NCBI GenBank assembly: GCA_011947345.1
Contig: JAAVTG010000798.1
Span: forward strand, 101,966 to 165,965
From: Phytophthora quininea
Lineage: Eukaryota; Oomycota; Peronosporomycetes; Peronosporales; Peronosporaceae
Length of the DNA stretch: 64,000 nt
Direction of reading: 5' to 3'
A program made the translations under genes and the position numbers. Each line of letters opens with the position of its first letter. The stretch's first letter is position 1. The notes under the pieces were generated by a model. It was given only the letters and a program-made list of their open reading frames with translations. It was not told the DNA's origin and did not search any database. This document shows, one piece after another, positions 21,902 through 34,401 of this stretch.

Positions 21902-23640
21902 ATGGAGTCGTATCTGCGCAAGCACTGGCCGCAGGGTTCCGTGGCCGTGAGCTGCCGCGTGGCAGCGGGGCACCGCCGCGCCGACGAGCGCCAGCGTCTG
22001 CAGCTGACCGTCAAGGGCGTCGAGTTGCGTGCCGGGGCCTCCTCCGACGCCGTCGTGATCCCGTGGAGCTCCGTCCTGGGCGCGTCCGAGTCCTCCGTGA
22101 GCATCCGTCGACGCTTCGTGGCTGTCTATGAAGGCAGCGAGGCCGAAGAAGACCGAGAGTTCGTGCTGTTTGTGTGCGCCCCCAAGGGGGCCGGCTCTGG
22201 TCGCGGCGGAATCATCGGCGGATTGGCGTCGCTGGCCACCGCCGTGCTGCCGACGGCGCTGACGCAGCCCAAGCAGCAGGACTTGGGCGTGGAGAGGAGT
22301 TGCAGCAGTGGGTCTTCCGCTGCGACGAGGACAATGCAGCGGCTGTTGCCGTGAAGACGGTGAAGGCCATCAGATACCTGGCGGACCCGCGAGCGCAGAC
22401 ACCCAAGGCTGAGAAGCTGCTGGACGCCTACGGAGTGATGCCCCCGCGGCAGTTTATGGTGGTGATTAATCCGGCAGGAGGCACAGGAAATGCCCAGCAG
22501 ACGTACGAGAAGGAGGTGGCGCCGGTGCTGGAGCAGGCCAACGTGGAGGTGGAGACGACCATCACGCGCAGTGCAGGCCACGCGACAGAGATCATGAAGG
22601 AAGTGCCACTGGACAAGTACGACTGCATTGTAGCGGTCGGTGGTGACGGCCTGCTGTCTGAGAGTGAGTGGGGTAGTTTGTGGATGGTTGAGGCAGTGGA
22701 TCTGACAAGAATGGCTGTTTTGAGTTAGTGCTGCAAGGTATGATGGCGCGCAAGGACTGGCAGAAGGCCATATTGCAGCCTGTGGGGGTGAGTATCCAAG
22801 ATAAGTCTGTACGATCTAGTAGAACTGAGTGTTTCTGCTGCGTCTTAGGTCATTCCTGGAGGTTCAGGCAACGGTCTCTCGGCATCGCTGCTTTCCCGTG
22901 CAGGCGAACGCTTCGGTGCGCTCAACGCTGTCTACTCGCTGGCAAAGGGACAAGTTCAGGAGTTGGATTTGTTCACGGCCACTAATGGTAAGGAGAAGGT
23001 CATGCACGGATTTTTGTCGCTGGAGTGGGCCTTCATAGCCGACATGGACATCAAATCCGAGCGGTACCGCATGTTTGGCGAATTGCGGTTCTTTATTTCG
23101 ACCGTACTGCAGATTGTTGGCTTTGGGCAAACGAATTTCCCTGGACAACTTCGTTACCTGGTTGCCAAGGATGACGGAGCTGAACCGGAGAAATATCACG
23201 ATACTTTCAACGGCAAGGAAGCTTCACCGGTTTGTGGCTGGCTCAACAAGGACGAGGCGGAGGCAGAAGCTGCAGGAGAGAAGTGGGAAGTGATGGATGG
23301 TCCGTTTTACATGTTCTGGGGCATGAACGTATCGCACGCGGCTGCAGACGCGCACATTGCACCGCCCGCTGACATCAACGATGGCTACTTTCGTCTGATG
23401 CTCGTGTCTGGGGCGGATTATTCGCGGTTGGGACTCGCCAAGCTCATGATGGGCATCGAAGATGGCACACACCTCGATGTGGATCGTGTCCAGCTCATTC
23501 GCACGCGCGCATTCAAAGTGCGTGCGAGTGGCAAGGACGATCTGATGTGTGTTGATGGAGAGCTATTCCCTGGCCCCGAAGTGACAGTGGAGGTGCACCG
23601 TGGACTGGGGCGCGTTCTGTGTTTGGCGCCAAACAATTAG
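21902..23640 (+). CDS. Sphingosine/long-chain-base kinase (DAGK-type catalytic domain)
   Basis: Phosphorylates sphingoid bases to their 1-phosphates. Starts at ATG 21902 with a PH-like beta-rich N-terminal region of about 120 residues. The catalytic domain begins at about 22450 with MVVINPAGGTGNA, then VAVGGDGLLSE (GGDG nucleotide loop) and IPGGSGNGL (the SphK-type GSGN). The C-terminal lobe includes FLSLEWAFIADMDIKSE and ends DDLMCVDGELFPGPEV. Introns: 22664-22728 (65 nt, GTGAGT...GTTAG) and 22788-22848 (61 nt, GTGAGT...CTTAG); both joins keep frame. One frame slip at about 22297 (GAGAGGAG). Family membership is firm; substrate preference is by homology. Confidence 0.85.
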
Positions 23641-23892
23641 CACGCATGATCGCATGATACGCTGTTATTGTATAGCAACAACTTCGCCGACAACATCATC
23701 GAAAGTAGGCGACATTTTTGAAGCAATCCAACTAGCGCAAGTCCTGCAGCTGTATACAACTAAAAGATCTCCACACTCGAATTTCTTGTTCAATTCGTTC
23801 CTTGTGACGTCTTATAGCTGGAGCAAGCGCAGTACTGCCCTCAGTGGTGTGCTCATCTGTATATGGCAGTTCCAATAACTCGTCCGCTATCA

Positions 23893-26800
23893 CTAGCGCC
23901 ACATTCTTGCCAAAAGAGCGGTCTTCACGTCTGTAGCTTCGGAATTCGGGTCCGCGCGAAGTTCGCTAGCGCGACGACGCTCCAACAGTTCGCAAGCAGC
24001 GCGTCGGGTGAAACGCTTTTCCTTCATCAGCACAAGCTCTTCCCAGAACGCGACTGCTGTTTCGGATGCCACGTCGTCTGGATCAGCCGGCGCGCAATCA
24101 ACTTGACCGTGTAGAAGTTCCTGCAGGTCCTGCACAGTTAGCTTTTCTTGCTCTTTACGACCGGGAGCGACGCCCAATCGAGGTAATTCCTCGTCATCGT
24201 CCTTTACTTCCTCATCACCTAGAGATTTGTGTCCAAGTCGATAAATGCGCTCCTCGATAGATCCTTGAACAATGAAACGGTGAACACGAGTTTGTCGAGT
24301 TTGACCCAAACGATGCACACGGTTGACAGCTTGAGCTTCAATGCTGGGGCTTAGAAGAGGCTCGATGAGCAGCACTTCTGTCGCCTCCACAATATTAAGT
24401 CCATTAGCGCCGACTTTAAACGGCAGCGCCAGCACACACGCTGCCGGGCAAACCTGAAATTGTGTCAGCAACGCCGGCAACTTTCGCTTCGTCGAGTACA
24501 TGAAGCATCGAACGCCAAGACGAGGCAATGCTTGTACTGCCAACTCGAGCATTTGTCCCCACTGAGAAAACAGTAAGCACTTAACGGTCGGATTTTCCTG
24601 CCGAAGTGCGTCCATACGCCCGAGCAAAGCGTCAATTTTCGAGCCTAATCCCCCTGCATGATGAGGGCGTGAAAGTTGAGGTTGTGCAGTGTTTGGGTCT
24701 GGAGCAGCATTCGCATTTGACTCATCAACGATCTCCGTAATCCTTTCAACTGGGCAAACACGACGGCATGTAGGGCAGCGCACATTATTTCGCTTGTGCT
24801 TTCCACCTGCCAAGTTGGAGGCGCAAGCACGGCAAAATACGTGTGCACACGGAAACATCGCGCGTTTTCGCGTCAATTCTTGCAGACAAACAGCACACAC
24901 CGATGGCTCGAATGTAGTAGATGACTCTAAGCTTTTGTCGTTTTCTTGCGGCTGTTGTATCTGGCGAGCTTCGGATTCGCCTTGGAGCTGCACGAGATAG
25001 CGAAGCTGAGAAATTTTGTCGTGCAACTCATGCTCTGCTACAGCGCGATCCACCTCAAGTTCGTTTGCACGTACAGGCACCTCAGCAGGCTCGAGTTTGT
25101 ACAGCCTCTCAGCTTTAGTGCGATCTTCTGGCTCACCAGGCTGGCGCAGTCTCAGCTGGGTGCAAGCCATCACGAGCTCATCCAGCGCTCCAAGTCGCTG
25201 GTGTTGCGTCTGGAAGAGTTTCTTTGCTGCTTGCCACTCGCGCTGCAATTTCACCCAGAACTCTGTCTCCTGTTGCAAAGCCGCTTGAATATCGGAGGCA
25301 CGCCCTCTACTGCCATGGTACGAGCGAAGCGCATTACGCGCACAACCAGCAATTTCCTTGAAGACTTCCATAAACAGAGACTTTGATACCCCACCAGTTT
25401 GTGCCATAGGTTCACCAGCATCACTTTCAATGTCTCCTTCGTCGTCAATTAGGGCATCGAGTATGTTGGTCTTGCCTGCAGCATTCTTATCGACGCCAAG
25501 AAAATGTTGTCTGTAGGCCTCCAAATCTTTATACAATTGGCAATGGACACAAGTCGGTCCGGTCCCGCCATCTCGACACTTTGCACAATTGCCGGAGAGC
25601 TCCACATCGTCATCAGTTGGGGTGTTCTCACTTAGAGCAGCGAGGCGAGTAAACAGCTTGCGACGCCGGTTTGCGAGTAGTTCTAACTCGCGCACTAGCA
25701 GCAACCGCAGAGATCGCACACTAACAAGTTGGGAGCAAAATGCAGTCCCCCACCGGGTTCCAAAACCAGCAAGACGGGCTTGGACACGGGTCACAATCTG
25801 CTGTTGATCATGTTGAGTGCCCTGTTCAATTATCGCAAGAGCATCATTCCACCACCTCCCAGCTGTACATAACGTATTTGCGTCTCCTCCAGTCACTTGC
25901 TGTTCTTGTTCGCTATCAATTTTCTCCGAGATCTCACGAAAACCGCTCAGGGCTTGGGCGTGCAGGCCGTCAATTTGAAACAGGTAATATTGCCGAATGT
26001 GTCGGGCACTTTGTCCGAGTAGCGAGCATTCTCGGGCAATCTCAACCCGTATATGGTCGCCAAGCTCTTCCGAATCCGGGTCCAACCCTGTTGCCGAAAC
26101 CCGCTTCTCAAGGAATGGCAGTTCTGGCAGAGTGCACATTGTTTTTGGGTCGACTGCGTCATTGTTGCTGCCCGAGCCATTGGAAACGTTTCCGTTCTCA
26201 GGTAACGTGTAAAGTGCCTGAACGCACTTCTCCAAATTCTGCAAGATATGCAGTCGCGGAAGCAAGTCTGCCCGAAACTGCGTCCAGTTTGTACGGATCA
26301 CCCGCATCAGCGCCAGGTACTTCAGAGCAGCCCCGAGAAATTGTGTTCCAACACAAGCAGGGCAGCTAAACCATTCTGTGCGCCAACGAGTTGCCGTTGT
26401 GCCTCCTCGCACTCTCGCTTGGCCTTCGTGACAAGTTCGTGAAGGAAGGCATCCATTGTCATCACAGTTCCACCCGTTGAATTGCCTGAAGCTGCCCAAG
26501 CCTGACGCGCACTGCCAACTTGGGGATGACAGCACAACTGGCGCAGGACAAGTAAATCTTGCCATAACCGGTCGTCGCGATCTATGAGATTATTCTCCTT
26601 CCACTTTTCACTCTGCTCGCGCTGACGTTGCTGGACAGTGGTCACGATGCGCTTCTCCTGTTGGTCGTAGAAATGTCGCTCTACAGCGGCGAATCGGCAC
26701 CAGACAACTTCGTTCCTCTGTGGCGGGAGTCCTAACTGATCCAAAACATGTTTTTGCCGCTACGCCATAAAATACCACCGCCACCCCACATTTCGGTGTC

Positions 26801-28921
26801 TGCAATATTCCCTCCATTCCACAGAAGCAGGTCTAGAACTCGCTCCACTGCGCCTCGTGTAAAGCACCGCTCGAACGCTTCTCGAAAAACGCTAAATCCA
26901 AGCCTTCTGCCTCTATACGTGCCGTCTGATCTTGCCGTAATTGAAGAATGTCTTTAGCTTCACGTATCAACGTGTAAGGGGCGATGCGTAGGAAACGCAG
27001 GTAGCCGAACAGTTCGTTTACCCGTGAGCTGAATGGAGTGCCCGTCACCACCCACCGATATTTTGCGCTGATTTGGGCTACGGTTAAAGCTGCTTGCAAC
27101 CGAGTATTTTCGACCCCCACCTGAGCTTCGTCCATGCAAACTCTCCAGAAATGCAAGCCGACAAGCGGCGAACCCACGAATGTGTAGCGCTTGTGTTTAC
27201 AGCGTGTACTCGCTCGACGGACACCACCTTCTGCAGTTGGCACGTAGCGAAGATCCGCGACCAGTGCTTCATAGGTGGTTAGAATTACATCGTATCGCGA
27301 GAGAAAGAGTCCTAATGAAGCCAGAATTTGCCACTCAGCGCTTGGACCGGTGGTCTCCAACCGGGATCTTATAGCGCGTACACCTGGATAACGAATCACA
27401 GACAGAGTTCCTGTGCGTACGTGTCGTGACAATTCGTTCTGCCATTGAGCATGGATGGGCTCGGGAGATACGATCAAAGTTGCGTGAGTTTCCAAGACTG
27501 GCCGCTCAAAACTCTGGCATTGATAGCACATAAACCCACGATCCGGCCAGACTGACGGCGCTTCAAAATTCCAAAGGCCCAGGGTAGTTGATCCAATGCT
27601 GCTGCCTGCTAACGAGCTTTCAGTTTCGAATCCAGTGCAAAGCCTGTGATGCCACGTGCCACAAAAGTCGCACTGCACCAGTCCCAATGATTGCTCTTCC
27701 TCTGAACCACATATGCACGCCATCACACCCTCCTCGAATTTAGCGCCGCCAGTAGTTTCTTGATGAGAGTGAACAGAGAGCAACTTCGGCTTCGTCGAAT
27801 GTCGACGGTGGCTCAGCATAAGCGCAATGACCTCGACGGTTTTCCCGAGCCCCATTTCGTCGGCAAGAATGCCGCCAGAGACACCTTCCAGCTTGAGTGT
27901 CATGGGACGGAGTTGATCTTGAGTATCCGCGGCGAGTGAAGCTGAATGAAACGCTGCGCAGAATGGGTCATACGCTTCCAGGCCTGGCGTAGATAACTCA
28001 CAAAAGGTAACACCGAGTGGCAGTTTCGGTCTTAGCTTCAATTCATTCATTTCGCGTGAAAGCATCCACGACACTGCTGCTCTCTGGTACGGCCGCAACG
28101 TTGGAAGTAGATCCTTTGAGGAAGACTCAATTGCCTCGTAGGTACTGACGTCGCGTGCCAGTTGCCGTGCTGCGTCAATGCGCGCGTAGATTTCTGGCAT
28201 TTCAAACACGTTGTCCTCGAATTGTTTGCACACGGACGCATTGGCCCCCACGTAACGGTCGTATAATACCTCCACTTCATTCCAATACCGAAATCTGCAT
28301 TTCACGCCTCCTTCCTCCACCTCCATTCAGCGTCACGCACCTGCTTCAGCAGCCAAATCATCACGTGATGCATGGCCTTTGCAGGGCTGGCTCTTGGAGG
28401 GACCAGCACTGGCAACAGTCCACGCGAGCTGCAGACCTCCATGTACTTGCGCCATGCCACCGTAACACTTAAATGGAAGCTCCAGTCGTCCTGTGTTGTC
28501 TTGCGAATAGCAACTACATGAAGTGCCAGCAGTTGCAGCTCGACTAGCGTCGCCACATGGGGCAGAAAGGAATCGTAGACGCCCGGGAAAAGCTCGGCGA
28601 ACGGCAGTTGTTGGCTCTGGTCAGGATCTTGTTGGGTCTGCAGCGTTACCTGGTCACCCACTGATAGTGTCGCGTAAACGGAGAGCCTTTTGACATTGAG
28701 CTCACTGCAGAGCGCTCGGAGAACTGCTAGCAGCGAGCTATAGGGCGGTGAGTTCAAGGGAACTGCAATCGGAGCGAGTTCGCACCGTCGCCCACGTCGC
28801 TGGATAGAAAAATGGCCGCAGTGCGTTCGCGCAGAGCAGAACGATAACGCTGGCGCTTCGTTGGCTTGGAAGCTGCGCTCGCGAGAGGCCGCTTAGAGGG
28901 CGTTGACTTGGGCCGTGCCAT
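23893..28921 (-). CDS. SHPRH: SHPRH-like SNF2 helicase / RING E3 ubiquitin ligase
   Basis: Large nuclear ATPase-ubiquitin ligase; in other eukaryotes SHPRH works in DNA damage tolerance (PCNA polyubiquitination). The start at 28919-28921 gives a basic N-terminus (KPTKRQRYR, a nuclear signal). In order: SNF2 motif I ILADEMGLGKTVE (about 27850), a PHD-type finger CICGSEEEQ...CDFCGTWHHRLC (about 27715-27540), motif II DEAQ, motif III VVTGTP, then a long insertion. A RING follows at about 24895-24760 (CAVCLQEL, CAHVFCRAC, CPTCRRVCP), then the helicase C lobe (CLLFSQWGQMLELAVQ, NRVHRLGQTRQTRVHRF). PHD and RING embedded in the SNF2 domain is the SHPRH layout. The frame slips at about 28760, 28315, 26830, 26745 and 26340. 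Confidence 0.87.
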
Positions 28922-28954
28922 TGCTATTGGGGAGTGGCGTTTCAGGAAGACACA

Positions 28955-29002
28955 GATTTCGTACCCTAGTTACCCTTAAAAGGGTAACTAGGGTGCGAAA
29001 TC
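28955..29002. repeat. Near-perfect 23-bp inverted repeat (hairpin)
   Basis: The arms 28955-28977 and 28980-29002 are reverse complements apart from one T/G pair (28962 with 28995), with a 2-base AA loop. The inner arm is ACCCTAGTTACCCTT. In RNA the mismatch would be a G-U pair. It lies between the SHPRH start and the 3' end of a POT gene, so it could be a small foldback element or a 3'-end structure. Confidence 0.9.
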
Positions 29003-29061
29003 AAAAAATATTGGAGCGAAAGTTGAAGGCAACACGTTGTATCATCGTTTACCTGAGCAAT

Positions 29062-30857
29062 CTAGGCCCTAGCTACGGCGTTGTACCCGTTGTTTACTCG
29101 TGGAAGCATGCCGAGCTGCATGCGCTTCATCACTATCACGTAGACGACGATGTTGATGACCATGATGCAGGCGAGCGTAAAGTGAACGTACTCGATGTGG
29201 CCGTCGTTCAGGTTGCTGGGAATATACTTGCCGAAGAGCAACACGATGACCGAGAGCAGAGTGCTCCCCATGGAAGTGCCGAAGAAGAGCAGCGCCACCG
29301 ATACGCTACGCATTCGCTGAGGAACTTCCGAATAGTTAATGTCGTACAGCGGGATCGCACTCAACGTCTCCGCGAGAGCAACCAACATGTACTGCGGGAT
29401 GGCCGTCCACCACGGGATGTCGTTCATCACGTGTCCTCCATCCTTGTTTAGAATGAACTGCGTCTCCCCATTCGAGTCCACGTACGTAAGTGGCGAAGCA
29501 CTGCGTCGAATAATCTCGTAGACTCCCGTCCAGACCATCGCCACAGCCATAACGCAATAGCCGGCGAGAACTCGACCGTACCGACTCGGAGGTTTCCCGA
29601 AATGGTTTTCGTATAGCGGGTAAATCACTTTCTCTGTCAACAGCACCAGCAGAATGAGCGTGATGGGGTTGAACATTTGCACGGTGGGGGCAGGAATCTG
29701 ACGCGCGAATGGACCGCTGACCAGGCGAGTGTCGGTCTGTTGGATAATGGACTGGTTGTTGCCGCGCTGGTTCTGGCACATCCAGAAAATGACGTTGAAG
29801 GCGTTGAGCGGGAGGATTCGGATGACTTGCTTCACGCTGTCGACGATGCCGTGGTCCACGTTCGCTTTCGCCGTTTCCATGAAGGTTGAATCGCGGCCGA
29901 AGTACACCCAAATGGATGTCGCGGCGGCAATCATCGCTCCACATGCGTACGAAATGTTGCGGCCAATATTTCCTTCGTCTGATAAAATCGATGCTGGAAT
30001 GTTGAGCAGGAATGCAGTAATGTATAACGTTGTCCCGAAAACAATCATCTTTGCCGTGAAATCCCTTTTTGCGTGGTTTGCGACCGTCGTCAACACGAGT
30101 CTAATAGACGCTTTTGTTGGAGGCACGTTCACGTAGCGTTTGCGAGAGAACCACAGAATTGCGGCAAATACCAGTATCACAAGAAAGGCGGCGACGTACA
30201 CGGTGAAGTAGCCGTAGTCGGCTGGGATAGCGCCGACGCCGTTAATGGCAACGGACGGGAACACAGCATAGCCGATAAATACTCCAACATTGGCAACAGC
30301 GTACTGAATGCTGAAGTAAAGTGTCTTCTCTTTTGTGGCGATGCAGGTGAGAGCTGATCTCCTCCGTACGCGATCACAAGTGAGCGAAGACTACCTTGTG
30401 AGAGGGCTACACCGAGAAATAATCCGACGTTGAAGACGATCTTGCTCACTTGAAAACTGTCCACTAGTAGCGGTGGAAAAGCCCCACGACGAGCAAGAGA
30501 AGACCTACAGCATCAAGAGTGACCGCCGACAAAAGAGTCTTGAATTTGCCGAGGTATTCATCCGATATATAGCCGCCCACGATGCACATGAACAGACTTA
30601 GTGAGTCGTACGTAAGTTTCATGGAAGTAGAACCCTTGTTGGACCATCCAAGCTTAGTGAAAAATTCTTCAGTGACTGGTTCAAGGCAAAGTTGGCGACT
30701 TGGCTGCACGCTAGGAGGACGAAAAGGAACACACAGACCCGCTTGAGAACGTGCTGCGAATACTTGGCAGGTCGCGCATCCCAGAGTTTGGTGTTCTCGT
30801 ATCCAGTGACGGAGGGGTTCTTTGCGGCGTCAGAGCGGGTGAAGCCGGCTTGGACAT
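29062..30857 (-). CDS. POT/PTR-family oligopeptide transporter, copy A
   Basis: Member of the proton-dependent oligopeptide (POT/PTR, SLC15-like) family, about 600 residues and 12 membrane segments expected. The start at 30857 (MSKPASPALTPQ) matches copies B and C. Family features: KLGWSNKGSTSMKLTYDS, CIVGGYISDEYLGKFKTLLS, NQRGNNQSIIQQTDTRL and KPPSRYGRVLAGYC. The TM1 motif that is ExxERF in classical POTs reads SQVANF here. The frame slips near 30815, 30690, 30465 and 30350. Four slips in one gene with an otherwise good sequence leave open that this copy is a pseudogene, but intact copies nearby show similar single-base slips. Confidence 0.82.
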
Positions 30858-31253
30858 CTACTTTGCGATCAAAAGCACTTTCGGAAGTGGGCACTGGTTA
30901 ACAGAGTGAAGTTCCTCGGCAGCAGAGTTTACACGGCCTTCGAGTTTCCGTGTGAGATGGGTGCCAGCGTGTACGATCCAACGCAAATCGCATTTGTGAA
31001 TGTATCTGGCTATCAAGCACTCTCGTTGCATTTTACAATTTCTTCATGCGGAGGCTTTGAAGTACATGTATGATGAAACACTGAAGCAAAAGCCCATTGA
31101 CCCTTTGCAGGCTGACGCGATATCGAGTGCCAAGTTCATTACCACGGGGAAGCAAGAATGCTTACATGACCGAGCACCATACCAAAGCGTTCTCCGTATC
31201 TTTTCCCGTGAGGGAAACATATCCGTCGAGCATAACGCTGCATCAGTCCTGGC
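30858..31253. other. Upstream region of POT copy A
   Basis: About 400 bases with no recognisable gene. It ends at the target-site duplication of the hAT-like element (GTCCTGGC, 31246-31253). Confidence 0.45.
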
Positions 31254-32019
31254 CAGAGGTTCGGATTATCCAAAGTATTGTATTATTTGGTAATACAATA
31301 CAAATACAATACTTTGAAATAGTAATACTAATACGAGCATATCTGTCAAAAGTATTTGTATTAATATCGGTAATATCGATACAGTTTTTTGTATTACATC
31401 TACTACTCATGATAATACTTTGTAAGTCCAATCCAAAAGGCCGAGCAGGGAGGTGGTCTACGTGCCCAGGACCTCGTACGATACAAATTCCTATCCGCTG
31501 GGACCTTTAAAGGTGAATTAATAATGAAATGTGAATAGACAACGAAAACTCGTCTCTTGGAACCCCTAGTAGTTGAGTTGTGAAATGCAAAATCCTAATC
31601 AGGAACCGGAGCAACAAACCAAGCAATCGGAAGTCACTTTGATAACAGGCGAGTATGAAGTAATTAGCTATAGTGTAACTTATCAGATGTTGCACACCAT
31701 CTCTGGGCGGCCATCCAGCACTTTTATTCGAGCCATGGCCAGTTCGAGCGCGCCTGTTCACATTCTTGAGTCACAAACACCTGACAAGTCTTCACTGCTA
31801 TTAATAAAACCACAGGTTCTTGACGCTCGTCTACGAAACAATTTCTTCAGACGTTTCACCGCTCGATTGCTCAAAGTATCATCGAAGTATTAATACAATT
31901 TGACTAATACTACTACAGGGCTCTCAATTTTTCAAAAGTATCGCGGTGTATTAATATCAGTAGCAGTACTTGTATTAATAATCCTAATACTCGATTTTTC
32001 CCGCTAATCCGAACCTCTG
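31254..32019. mobile_element. hAT-type non-autonomous element (MITE), 766 bp
   Basis: The terminal inverted repeats are perfect over 15 bases: CAGAGGTTCGGATTA at 31254-31268 and its reverse complement at 32005-32019. Both sides carry the same 8-base direct repeat GTCCTGGC (31246-31253 and 32020-32027). A CAG-type TIR with an 8-bp target duplication is the hAT signature. Next to each end are AT-rich tracts full of GTATTA/TAATAC words (31270-31400 and 31880-31990), probable subterminal transposase-binding repeats. The interior has no transposase; ORFs of about 106 residues (31573-31893) show no domain. Confidence 0.8.
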
Positions 32020-32173
32020 GTCCTGGCAGTGTTTACGGGGTGTCTAGTCACGATAATCAAATACATGGCTGCCTCTACTGGTGATGATCTTGAAATTTAT
32101 GTACGTAAACTGAGCCAACCATTTCCAACGGACCGACGGCCTCGATCTGATCGAGGTTGGGATCGAGGCCGGC

Positions 32174-33992
32174 CTAAGCATTAGGCTCGGAAGCATCTTT
32201 GTCCTCGCGCTCACCCACCGGAGGAAGCATCCCGAGCTTCATACGCCTCATCACCACCACGTAAACGAAGATATTGACGATCATGATCCCTCCCAGTGTG
32301 AAGAACAAATACTCCATGTGCCCGTCGTTCAAATTGGAAGGAATATACTTGCCGAAGAGCAGTACGATGACAGAGAGAAGAGTGCTTCCCATGGAATTCG
32401 CAAAAATGCCAAAGCGATCGACGTACTGCGCATACTCCGAGGCACCTCCGAGTAATTTATGTCGTAGGACGCCACCGCACTCATAATTTCCGAAAAGGAT
32501 ACCAGTAGATACTGCGGAATGGCAGTCCACCACGGGATATCATTCATCACCTGTCCGCCGTCGTCATTTAACATGAACTGAGTCTCTCCGGTCGAGTCCA
32601 CGTAGGTGAGTGGAGAGGCACTGCGTCGAATAATTTCGTACACCCCAGTCCAGAACATGGCCACGACGATTAGGCAGTAACCCGCGAGCACCTTCCCGTA
32701 GCGGCTTGGTGGCTTTCCGAAGTGCTTTTCGTACAGTGGATAAAGCACTTTCTCCGTGAGCAGCACATATACTACGCAGCCGACAGGGTTGAACATTTGC
32801 ACTGTTGGCGAAGGCATTTGGCTCGCAAACGGGCCGCTGCCGAGGCGCGTGTCGGTCTGCTGGATGATAGACTGGTTATTGCCGCGCTGGTTCTGGCACA
32901 TCCAAAAGATGACATTGAAAGCGTTGAGCGGGAGGATACGGACCACTTGCTTGACACCATTCACCAGGTTCGGGTCAAAGTCGCCGCCGAGGTTGTCCGT
33001 AGCAGTCTCCATGAAACTCGAGTCACGACCGAAGTATACCCAGAGAAACGTCGCAACGACAATCATCGCTCCACACGCGTAAGATATGTTGTGGCCCACT
33101 TCGCCATGATCCGATAAGAACGACGCCGGGATGTTGAGTAAGAAAGCAGCAACGTACAGGACTGTACCGAGCACAATCATCTTGGCGCTATTGTTTTTCT
33201 TTGAGTGGCTGGTCACGATCTTGATTACAAGAGCGATCGATTCCTTTGTCGGGGGCACATTAACATAACGTTTGCGAGAGAACCACAGCAAACCGCCAAA
33301 AATCAAAACCATGACGCAGCCCACGACGTAGACGCTGAAGTATCCGTAGTCAGCGGGGATAGCGCCGATACCGTGAATGGTTACATAGGGAAACGCGGCG
33401 TATCCAATGAAGGCACCAACGTTGGCCACAGCGTATTGAACACTGAAAAAGAGAGCCTTTTCAGACGGCGGCGACGCGGGTGAGAATTGGTCACCCCGTA
33501 CGAAATGACGAGCGAACGAAGGCAAATCTGCGAGAGAGCGACGCCGAGGAAGAGGCCAATGTTGAAGATGATCTTGCTCGCTCGGAGATGATGCAGAAGT
33601 ATTGCCGGCAGAGCCGCCACGACGAGAAGTAGAAGCCCAACAGAGTCCAATGTCGCTGCTGACAGCAACGTCTTGAATTTGCCAAGGCGTTCGTCCGAAA
33701 TGTAGCCGGCCACGATGCACATGAACTGACTTAGCGAATCGAAGGTGAGCTTCATCGAGGTGGAACCTTTGTTCGACCAGCCGAGTTTAGAGAAGAAGTT
33801 CTTGAGTGACTGCGTGATGGCAAAGTTCGTGACTTGACTGCAAGCCAAGAGGACGAAGAGGAAGATGCAAACCCGCTTGAACACATGCTGGGAGTACTTG
33901 GCGGGTCGCTCGTCCCAGAGCTTGGTGCTCACATAAGCTGTGACGGACGGCGTCAACTGCGGCGTGAGTACTGGAGATGGCTGCTTGGACAT
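32174..33992 (-). CDS. POT/PTR-family oligopeptide transporter, copy B
   Basis: Close paralogue of copies A and C. Starts MSKQPSPVLTPQLTPSVTAY at 33992 and keeps the same landmarks: KLGWSNKGSTSMKLTFDS, IVAGYISDERLGKFKTLLS, NQRGNNQSIIQQTDTRLG and KPPSRYGKVLAGYC. TM1 reads SQVTNF where classical POTs have ExxERF. The C-terminus ends in a charged cytoplasmic tail (EREDKDASEPNA). Frame slips near 33475 and near 32440 split it into three reading frames; coding character is kept throughout. Same strand as A and C. Confidence 0.85.
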
Positions 33993-34401
33993 CTATGCGG
34001 TCAAGGTGATTTCAGAAGTGAATCACTCCAATGAACTTTTGATCGAGTCACCAACTTGAAGGCCACCAACATCGCTCTGCGGCCCTTTCTCTGCACCCGA
34101 TTCACAGATTGTGATGGTGTTGCATCGACTCAGATGAAAGTGACAAGACGGTGTTTGGCTTTGCGCAGACACACAGCCAATTCTTTAGAGCTCTGTGGAG
34201 ATCACTAAGATACGCCATTTTGCGTCAGCAAGCTGCAGTACCGCTAAAACTTGAAGTTAAAATGCACGTTGTACCATGATATCGCATCATTGGCCTAGCA
34301 GTCCTCCTCGTCACCAACTTGGCTGCCACGCAGGATATCATGGCATCACGACACCAACGAGGTGGTCCATACCGATCGATCGCGTTACTGCGAGCACCAG
34401 T
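33993..34401. other. Intergenic stretch
   Basis: About 410 bases between the POT copy B start and the 3' end of the channel gene. No gene, RNA or repeat recognised. Confidence 0.45.
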
